Below are positions 56,554 to 64,000 of a stretch of 64,000 nt of DNA, in pieces. This DNA comes from Sacculina carcini (Eukaryota; Arthropoda; Thecostraca; Sacculinidae), in NCBI GenBank assembly GCA_916048095.2, contig OU696576.1, positions 10,455,988-10,519,987 on the forward strand. Reading direction: 5' to 3'. The translations under genes and the position numbers were made by a program. Each line of letters opens with the position of its first letter. Positions within the stretch are counted from its first letter, which is position 1. The notes under the pieces were generated by a model. That model ran no database searches and was not told the origin of the DNA. It saw nothing but the letters and a program-made list of their open reading frames with translations.

Positions 56554-56707
56554 ACACTTAAGTAACACTTGGGTAACACTTAGGTAACACTTAGGTAACA
56601 CTTAGGTAACACTTAGGGTACACTTAGGCTACACTTAGGTAATACTTAGGGCACACTTAGGTAACACTTAGGTAACACTTAGGTAACACTTAGGGCACAC
56701 GTAGGGC
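56554..56707. repeat. ACACTTAAGTA ... ACACGTAGGGC module, copy 5
   Basis: Rare units at 56,554 and 56,697, 143 bp apart. A private change nearby gives ATACTTAGGGC at about 56,642. The register slip follows 455 bp after the module start. Shortening towards the right-hand copies (620, 598, 587, 543, 455) is by whole units. Confidence 0.83.
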
Positions 56708-57004
56708 ACACTTAGGTAACACTTAGGGCACACTTAGGTAACACTTAGGTAACACTTAGGTAACACTTAGGCTACACTTAGGTAACACTTAGGGCACACT
56801 TAGGTAACACTTAGGGCACACTTAGGGCACACTTAGGGCACACTTAGGTAACACTTAGGGCACACTTAGGTAACACTTAGGTAACACTTAGGTAACACTT
56901 AGGGCACACTTAGGTAACACTTAGGTAACACTTAGGTAACACTTAGGTAACACTTAGGTAACACTTATGTAACACTTAGGTAACACTTAGGTAACACTTG
57001 GGTA

Positions 57005-57020
57005 ACACTTACACTTAGGT
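57005..57020. repeat. Register slip, copy 8
   Basis: Identical lesion; register 3 to 8, which holds to the window end. ACATTTAGGGC lies at 57,351 (+342, one unit nearer than usual). As in copy 7, the GCACTTAGGTA part is absent. Confidence 0.92.
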
Positions 57021-57824
57021 ACACTTAGGTAACACTTAGGGCACACGTAGGTAACACTTAGGGCACACTTAGGTAACACTTAGGGCACACTTAGGTAACA
57101 CTTAGGGCACACTTAGGTTACACTTAGGGCACACTTAGGGCACACTTAGGTAACACTTAGGTAACACTTAGGTAACACTTAGGTAACACTTAGGTAACAC
57201 TTAGGTAACACTTAGGGCACACTTAGGTAACACTTAGGGCACACTTAGGTAACACTTATGGCACACTTAGATAACACTTGGGTAACACTTAGGTAACACT
57301 TGGGTAACACTTAGGTAACACTTAGGTAACACTTAGGGTACACTTAGGTAACATTTAGGGCACACTTAGGTAACACTTAGGGCACACTTAGGTAACACTT
57401 GGGGCACACTTAGGGCACACTTAGGGCACACTTAGGTTACACTTAGGTAACACTTAGGTAACACTTAGGGCACACTTAGGGCACACTTAGGGCAAACTTA
57501 GGGCACACTTAGGTAAAACTTAGGGCACACTTAGGTAACACTTAGGGCACACTTAGGGCACACTTAGGGCAAACTTGGGTAACACTTAGGTAACACTTAG
57601 GTAACACTTAGGTAACACTTAGGCTACACTTAGGTAACACTTAGGGCACACTTAGGTAACACTTAGGTAACACTTAGGTAACACTTAGGGCACACTTAGG
57701 GCACACTTAGGTAACACTTAGGTAACACTTAGGTAACACTTAGGTAACACTTAGGGCACACTTAGGTAACACTTAGGGCACACTTAGGTAACACTTAGGT
57801 AACACTTAGGTAACACTTAGGGCA

Positions 57825-58640
57825 CACTTAGGGCACACTTAGGGCAAACTTGGGTAACACTTAGGTAACACTTAGGTAACACTTAGGTAACACTTAGGCT
57901 ACACTTAGGTAACACTTAGGGCACACTTAGGGCACACTTAGGGCACACTTAGGTAACACTTAGGGCACACTTAGGTAACACTTAGGGCACACTTAGGTAA
58001 CACTTAGGGCACACTTAGGGCACACTTAGGGAAAACTTGGGTAACACTTAGGTAACACTTAGGTAACACTTAGGTAACACTTAGGCTACACTTAGGTAAC
58101 ACTTAGGGCACACTTAGGGAACACTTAGGTAACACTTAGGTAACACTTAGGGCACACTTAGGGCACACTTAGGTAACACTTAGGGCACACTTAGGTAACA
58201 CTTAGGTAACACTTAGGTAACACTTAGGTAACACTTAGGGCACACTTAGGTAACACTTAGGTAACACTTAGATAACACTTAGGTAACACTTAGGTAACAC
58301 TTAGGGCACACTTAGGTAACACTTAGGTAACACTTAGGGCACACTTAGGTAACACTTAGGGCACACTTAGGGCACACTTAGGGCACACTTAGGTAACACT
58401 TGGGTAACACTTAGGTAACACTTGGGTAACACTTAGGGCACACTTAGGTAACAGTTAGGGTACACTTAGGGCACACTTAGGGCACACTTAGGTAACACTT
58501 AGGTAACACTTAGGTAACACTTAGGTAACACTTAGGGCACACTTAGGGCACACTTAGGGCACACTTAGGTAACACTTAGGGCACACTTAGGTAAAACTTA
58601 GGTAACACTTAGGTAACACTTAGGGCACACTTAGGTAACA
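57825..58640. repeat. About 0.8-kb segment, copy 2 of the 3,085-bp pair
   Basis: Carries AAACTTGGGTA (57,846), the GGGAAAAC and GGGAACAC variants, AGATA near 58,271 and one ACAGTTAGGGT (58,451), in the order of copy 1 but without the 198-bp duplication. Confidence 0.83.
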
Positions 58641-59383
58641 CTTAGGGCACACTTAGGTAACACTTAGGTAACACTTAGGTAACACTTAGGTAACACTTAG
58701 GGCACACTTAGGGCACACTTAGGTAACACTTAGGTAACACTTAGGGCACACTTAGGTAACACTTAGGTAACACTTAGGGCACACTTAGGTAACACTTAGG
58801 GCACACTTTGGTAACACTTAGGGCACACTTAGGTTACACTTAGGGCACACTTAGGGCACACTTAGGTAACACTTAGGGCACACTTAGGTAACACTTAGGT
58901 AATACTTAGGGCACACTTAGGTAACACTTAGGTAACACTTATGTAACACTTAGGTAACTCTTAGGTAACACTTAGGTAACACTTAGGTAACACTTAGGTA
59001 ACACTTAGGTAACACTTAGGGCACACTTAGGGCACACTTAGGTAACACTTAGGTAACACTTAGGGCACACTTAGGTAACACTTAGGTAACACTTAGGTAA
59101 CACTTAGGGCACACTTAGATAACACTTAGGGCACACTTAGGTAACACTTAGGTAACACTTAGGTAACACTTAGGGTACACTTAGGTAACACTTGGGCTAC
59201 ACTTAGGTAACACTTAGGGCACACTTAGGTAACACTTAGGGCACACTTAGGGCACACTTAGGGCACACTTAGGTAACACTTAGGTAACACTTAGGTAACA
59301 CTTAGGGCACACTTAGGTAACACTTAGGTAACACTTAGGTAACACTTAGGGCACACTTAGGTAACACTTAGGGCACACTTAGG

Positions 59384-60417
59384 TTACACTTAGGGCACAC
59401 TTAGGGCACACTTAGATAACACTTAGGCCACACTTAGGTAACACTTAGGTAACACTTAGGTAACACTTAGGTAACACTTAGGTAACACTTAGGTAACACT
59501 TAGGTAACACTTAGGTAACACTTAGGTAACACTTAGGGCACACTTAGGTAACACTTAGGTAACACTTAGGTAACACTTAGGTAACACTTAGGGCACACTT
59601 AGGTAACACTTGGGGCACACTTAGGTAACACTTATGGCACACTTAGGGCACACTTAGGGCACACTTAGGTAACACTTAGGGCACACTTAGGTAACACTTA
59701 GGTAACACTTAGGGCACACTTAGGTAACACTTAGGTAACACTTATGTAACACTTAGGTAACACTGAGGTAACACTTAGGTAACACTTAGGTAACACTTAG
59801 GTAACACTTAGGTAACACTTAGGTAACACTTATGTAACACTTAGGTAACACTTAGGTAACACTTAGGGCACACTTAGGTAACACTTAGGGCACACTTAGG
59901 TTACACTTAGGGCACACTTAGGGCACACTTAGATAACACTTAGGCCACACTTAGGTAACACTTAGGTAACACTTAGGTAACACTTAGGTAACACTTAGGT
60001 AACACTTAGGTAACACTTAGGTAACACTTAGGTAACACTTAGGTAACACTTAGGGCACACTTAGGTAACACTTAGGTAACACTTAGGTAACACTTAGGTA
60101 ACACTTAGGGCACACTTAGGTAACACTTGGGGCACACTTAGGTAACACTTATGGCACACTTAGGGCACACTTAGGGCACACTTAGGTAACACTTAGGGCA
60201 CACTTAGGTAACACTTAGGTAACACTTAGGGCACACTTAGGTAACACTTAGGTAACACTTATGTAACACTTAGGTAACACTGAGGTAACACTTAGGTAAC
60301 ACTTAGGTAACACTTAGGTAACACTTAGGTAACACTTAGGTAACACTTATGTAACACTTAGGTAACACTTAGGTAACACTTGGGTAACACTTGGGTAACA
60401 CTTAGGGCACACTTGGG
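59384..60417. repeat. 517-bp tandem duplication
   Basis: Four independent rare units repeat at exactly 517 bp (47 units): ACACTTAGGTT context 59384/59901, ACACTTAGGCC 59419/59936, ACACTTGGGGC 59606/60123 and ACACTGAGGTA 59760/60277. The units ACACTTAGGCC and ACACTGAGGTA occur nowhere else that I saw, so the duplication is recent relative to most of the array. Confidence 0.88.
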
Positions 60418-61986
60418 TAAAAGTTAGGGTACACTTAGGTAACACTTAGGGCACACTTAGGTAACACTTAGGGCACACTTAGGTAACACTTAGGGCACAC
60501 TTAGGTAACACTTAGGGCACACTTAGGTAACACTTAGGGCACACTTAGGTAACACTTAGGGCACACTTAGGTAACACTTAGGGCACACGTAGGTAACACT
60601 TAGGGCACACTTAGGTAACACTTAGGGCACACTTAGGTAACACTTAGGGCACACTTAGGTTACACTTAGGGCACACTTAGGGCACACTTAGATAACACTT
60701 AGGGCACACTTAGGTAACACTTAGGTAACACTTAGGTAACACTTAGGTAACACTTAGGTAACACTTAGGGCACACTTAGGTAACACTAAGGGCACACTTA
60801 GGTAACACTTATGGCACACTTAGGTAACACTTAGGTAACACTTAGGTAACACTTGGGTAACACTTAGGTAACACTTAGGTAACACTTAGGTAACACTTAG
60901 GGTACACTTAGGTAACACTTGGGCTACACTTAGGTAACACTTAGGGCACACTTAGGTAACACTTAGGGCACACTTAGGGCACACTTAGGGCACACTTAGG
61001 TAACACTTAGGTAACACTTAGGTAACACTTAGGGCACACTTAGGTAACACTTAGGTAACACTTAGGTAACACTTAGGGCACACTTAGGTAACACTTAGGG
61101 CACACTTAGGTTACACTTAGGGCACACTTAGGGCACACTTAGATAACACTTAGGGCACACTTAGGTAACACTTAGGTAACACTTAGGTAACACTTAGGTA
61201 ACACTTAGGTAACACTTAGGTAACACTTAGGTAACACTTAGGTAACACTTAGGGCACACTTAGGTAACACTTAGGGCACACTTAGGTAACACTTAGGGCA
61301 CACTTAGGTAACACTTATGGCACACTTAGGTAACACTTAGGTAACACTTAGGTAACACTTAGGGTACACTTAGGTAACACTTAGGCTACACTTAGGTAAC
61401 ACTTAGGTAACACTTATGTAACACTTAGGTAACACTTAGGTAACACTTGGGTAACACTTGGGTAACACTTAGGGCACACTTGGGTAAAAGTTAGGGTACA
61501 CTTAGGTAACACTTAGGGCACACTTAGGTAACACTTAGGGCACACTTAGGTAACACTTAGGGCACACTTAGGTAACACTTAGGGCACACTTAGGTAACAC
61601 TTAGGGCACACTTAGGTAACACTTAGGGCACACTTAGGTAACACTTAGGGCACACGTAGGTAACACTTAGGGCACACTTAGGTAACACTTAGGGCACACT
61701 TAGGTAACACTTAGGGCACACTTAGGTTACACTTAGGGCACACTTAGGGCACACTTAGATAACACTTAGGGCACACTTAGGTAACACTTAGGTAACACTT
61801 AGGTAACACTTAGGTAACACTTAGGTAACACTTAGGGCACACTTAGGTAACACTAAGGGCACACTTAGGTAACACTTATGGCACACTTAGGTAACACTTA
61901 GGTAACACTTAGGTAACACTTGGGTAACACTTAGGTAACACTTAGGTAACACTTAGGTAACACTTAGGGTACACTTAGGTAACACT
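60365..61986. repeat. 1,067-bp direct repeat
   Basis: AAAGTTAGGGT at 60,419 and 61,486 and the rare ACACTAAGGGC at 60,783 and 61,850 are 1,067 bp (97 units) apart. The matched part is about 560 bp per copy (60.36-60.92 and 61.43-61.99 kb). It ends where ACACTTGGGCT faces B. Further AAAGTTAGGGT copies follow at 62,113 and 62,927. Confidence 0.82.
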
Positions 61987-62883
61987 TAGGGCACACTTAG
62001 GTAACACTTAGGTAACACTTAGGTAACACTTAGGTAACACTTAGGTAACACTTAGGTAACACTTAGGTAACACTTGGGTAACACTTGGGTAACACTTAGG
62101 GCACACTTGGGTAAAAGTTAGGGTACACTTAGGTAACACTTAGGGCACACTTAGGTAACACTTAGGGCACACTTAGGTAACACTTAGGGCACACTTAGGT
62201 AACACTTAGGGCACACTTAGGTAACACTTAGGGCACACTTAGGTAACACTTAGGGCACACTTAGGTAACACTTAGGGCACACGTAGGTAACACTTAGGGC
62301 ACACTTAGGTAACACTTAGGGCACACTTAGGTAACACTTAGGGCACACTTAGGTTACACTTAGGGCACACTTAGGGCACACTTAGATAACACTTAGGGCA
62401 CACTTAGGTAACACTTAGGTAACACTTAGGTAACACTTATGGCACACTTAGGTAACACTTAGGTAACACTTAGGTAACACTTAGGTAACACTTAGGGTAC
62501 ACTTAGGTAACACTTAGGCTACACTTAGGTAACACTTAGGTAACACTTAGGGCACACTTAGGTAACACTTAGGGCACACTTAGGTAACACTTAGGGCACA
62601 CTTAGGTAACACTTAGGGCACACTTAGGTAACACTTAGGGCACACGTAGGTAACACTTAGGGCACACTTAGGTAACACTTAGGGCACACTTAGGTAACAC
62701 TTAGGGCACACTTAGGTTACACTTAGGGCACACTTAGGGCACACTTAGATAACACTTAGGGCACACTTAGGTAACACTTAGGTAACACTTAGGTAACACT
62801 TAGGTAACACTTAGGTAACACTTAGGTAACACTTAGGTAACACTTAGGTAACACTTATGTAACACTTAGGTAACACTTAGGTA

Positions 62884-63210
62884 ACACTTGGGTAACACTT
62901 GGGTAACACTTAGGGCACACTTGGGTAAAAGTTAGGGTACACTTAGGTAACACTTAGGGCACACTTAGGTAACACTTAGGGCACACTTAGGTAACACTTA
63001 GGGCACACTTAGGTAACACTTAGGGCACACTTAGGTAACACTTAGGGCACACTTAGGTAACACTTAGGGCACACTTAGGTAACACTTAGGGCACACGTAG
63101 GTAACACTTAGGGCACACTTAGGTAACACTTAGGGCACACTTAGGTAACACTTAGGGCACACTTAGGTTACACTTAGGGCACACTTAGGGCACACTTAGA
63201 TAACACTTAG
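62884..63210. repeat. Representative long core module (about 0.33 kb)
   Basis: This is a clear example of the commonest higher-order module. In order: ACACTTGGGTA twice, B, ACACTTGGGTA, AAAGTTAGGGT (first A of the AAAA at 62,927), then strict A-B alternation, ACACGTAGGTA (CpG at 63,095), more B-A alternation, ACACTTAGGTT near 63,160, B, B, ACACTTAGATA, B. The distance from AAAGTTAGGGT to the CpG is 168 bp and is the same at 28,297/28,465 and 5,522/5,690. Short versions without ACACGTAGGTA also occur, for example after 583, 4,917, 9,834 and 44,636. I counted about 20 long and a larger number of short or truncated copies across the window. Confidence 0.85.
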
Positions 63211-64000
63211 GGCACACTTAGGTAACACTTAGGTAACACTTAGGTAACACTTAGGTAACACTTAGGTAACACTTAGGTAACACTTAGGGCACACTTAGGT
63301 AACACTTAGGGCACACTTAGGTAACACTTATGGCACACTTAGGTAACACTTAGGTAACACTTAGGTAACACTTGGGTAACACTTAGGTAACACTTAGGTA
63401 ACACTTAGGTAACACTTAGGGTACACTTAGGTAACACTTGGGCTACACTTAGGTAACACTTAGGGCACACTTAGGTAACACTTAGGGCACACTTAGGGCA
63501 CACTTAGGGCACACTTAGGTAACACTTAGGTAACACTTAGGTAACACTTAGGGCACACTTAGGTAACACTTAGGTAACACTTAGGTAACACTTAGGGCAC
63601 ACTTAGGTAACACTTAGGGCACACTTAGGTTACACTTAGGGCACACTTAGGGCACACTTAGATAACACTTAGGGCACACTTAGGTAACACTTAGGTAACA
63701 CTTAGGTAACACTTAGGTAACACTTAGGTAACACTTAGGTAACACTTAGGTAACACTTAGGTAACACTTAGGGCACACTTAGGTAACACTTAGGTAACAC
63801 TTAGGTAACACTTAGGTAACACTTAGGTAACACTTAGGGCACACTTAGGTAACACTTAGGGCACACTTAGGTAACACTTATGGCACACTTAGGTAACACT
63901 TAGGTAACACTTAGGTAACACTTAGGTAACACTTAGGTAACACTTAGGGTACACTTAGGTAACACTTAGGCTACACTTAGGTAACACTTAGGGCACACTT

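Larger units (their letters stand above)
25191..58640. repeat. Zone II: domain carrying the register-slip module
   Basis: Zone II is defined by units not seen in zone I: ACACTTAAGTA (25191, 30157, 51429, 53370, 56554), ACACGTAGGGC (143 bp after each of these), the 16-bp register slip (eight copies), ACATTTAGGGC (eight copies), ACACTTAGATC (28551, 35843, 39654, 43251, 45484, 49548) and AAACTTAGGGC. The usual zone I modules, including AAAGTTAGGGT/C, are interleaved. ACTCTTAGGTA is absent. The zone therefore had its own amplification history while sharing the same base modules. Confidence 0.8.
1..64000. repeat. 11-bp satellite array (ACACTTAGGTA)n filling the window
   Basis: The window is an uninterrupted head-to-tail array of an 11-bp unit, consensus ACACTTAGGTA (reverse strand TACCTAAGTGT). 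It starts in register at base 1 and ends inside a unit at base 64,000, so both array edges lie outside. Counting the register through landmark units gives about 5,820 units, with eight net register changes (listed separately). No stretch of single-copy sequence is visible. Variation is almost all substitution, and the same few variants recur in the same order, which is higher-order organisation. Unit A has 4 G/C of 11 and unit B (ACACTTAGGGC) has 6 of 11. In the common units TAG or TAA occurs in each + strand unit and TAA in most - strand units. Because 11 is not a multiple of 3, all frames close within a few units. Arrays of this kind are typical of eukaryotic heterochromatin. Chromosomal location and species are not determinable here. 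Confidence 0.98.
58641..64000. repeat. Zone III: domain without the slip module
   Basis: No register slip, ACATTTAGGGC or ACACTTAAGTA is seen here. ACTCTTAGGTA reappears once at 58,957, in an ACACTTATGTA context as in zone I. Singletons and low-copy variants are more frequent at 58.8-61.9 kb: ACACTTTGGTA (58,803), ACACTTAGGCC (59,419 and 59,936), ACACTGAGGTA (59,760 and 60,277), ACACTTGGGGC (59,606 and 60,123) and ACACTAAGGGC (60,783 and 61,850). The last part (60.4-63.3 kb) returns to the common core modules. Confidence 0.72.

Noticed and set aside
1-64000. Protein-coding genes or long open frames on either strand
   Set aside because: TAG or TAA occurs in nearly every unit and the 11-bp length rotates frames, so frames close within a few units. 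ATG is confined to a few variants, and the longest frames are about 12 codons.
1-64000. CRISPR array
   Set aside because: There are no unique spacers. The sequence between any repeated motifs is itself the same 11-bp repeat.
1-64000. True telomere end
   Set aside because: Telomerase products are near-uniform or randomly degenerate, whereas this array shows ordered variants, kilobase modules and distant duplications. Both window ends are still inside the array.
1-64000. G-quadruplex-forming tract
   Set aside because: GGG runs occur once per B unit and are at least 8 bases apart. Closely spaced G runs are absent, so only weak or improbable quadruplexes could be proposed.
1-64000. CENP-B box or other known centromere protein motif
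   Set aside because: The CENP-B box needs CpG-containing TTCG and CGGG elements. CpG is almost absent and neither element appears.
1-64000. Hairpins formed by GTAAC with the GTTAC of ACACTTAGGTT units
   Set aside because: The complementarity is only about 5 bp and GTTAC is sparse. No larger inverted repeat is visible; all duplications found are direct.
1-64000. Inserted transposon or retroelement within the array
   Set aside because: No stretch departs from the 11-bp unit. The only net register breaks are the eight 6-bp losses.
1-64000. Pure assembly or simulation artefact
   Set aside because: It cannot be excluded from sequence alone. Private substitutions in individual copies, whole-unit indels and one shared ancestral slip look like natural evolution, so I treat the array as real pending read support.

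Overview
The whole 64,000-base window is one satellite DNA array. I see no gene, RNA gene, transposon or other non-repeat sequence on either strand. The repeat unit is 11 bp, ACACTTAGGTA on the + strand, present about 5,820 times head to tail without a break. This points to a eukaryotic chromosome in constitutive heterochromatin (pericentromere, subtelomere, sex chromosome or B chromosome). Prokaryotes and viruses are not known to carry arrays like this. The species cannot be named from the sequence. The TTAGG core resembles telomere repeats, but that alone does not place it.

The array is made of a small set of recurring unit variants in fixed orders. The two commonest are A = ACACTTAGGTA and B = ACACTTAGGGC. 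Recurrent minor units are ACACTTATGTA, ACACTTGGGTA, ACACTTATGGC, ACACTTAGGCT, ACACTTGGGCT, ACACTTAGGGT, ACACTTAGGTT, ACACTTAGATA, ACACGTAGGTA and AAAGTTAGGGT/C. Rarer units (ACTCTTAGGTA, GCACTTAGGTA, ACATTTAGGGC, ACACTTAAGTA, ACACGTAGGGC, ACACTTAGATC, AAACTTAGGGC, ACAGTTAGGGT) act as landmarks. They show a nested hierarchy: 11-bp units, A-B dimers (22 bp), modules of about 0.3-0.9 kb, super-repeats of about 2-5 kb, and near-identical segments up to 15 kb apart.

Layout. Zone I (1-25.2 kb) carries ACTCTTAGGTA, stays in one 11-bp register, and is built from super-repeats of about 2.1-2.7 kb plus a 4.7-5.0 kb duplicated block. Zone II (about 25.2-58.6 kb) carries a module marked by a unique 6-bp register slip, copied eight times, together with ACATTTAGGGC, ACACTTAAGTA and ACACGTAGGGC. 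Zone III (about 58.6-64 kb) lacks the slip module, regains ACTCTTAGGTA once, and holds 517-bp and 1,067-bp duplications.

The sequence is best read as a record of unequal exchange, amplification and conversion, not as a set of interacting genes. Every reading frame is closed within a few units; the longest ATG-started frames I found are about a dozen codons. Coordinates of landmarks were counted by eye from the numbered lines and checked against the 11-bp register. Module edges given as 'about' are less certain.
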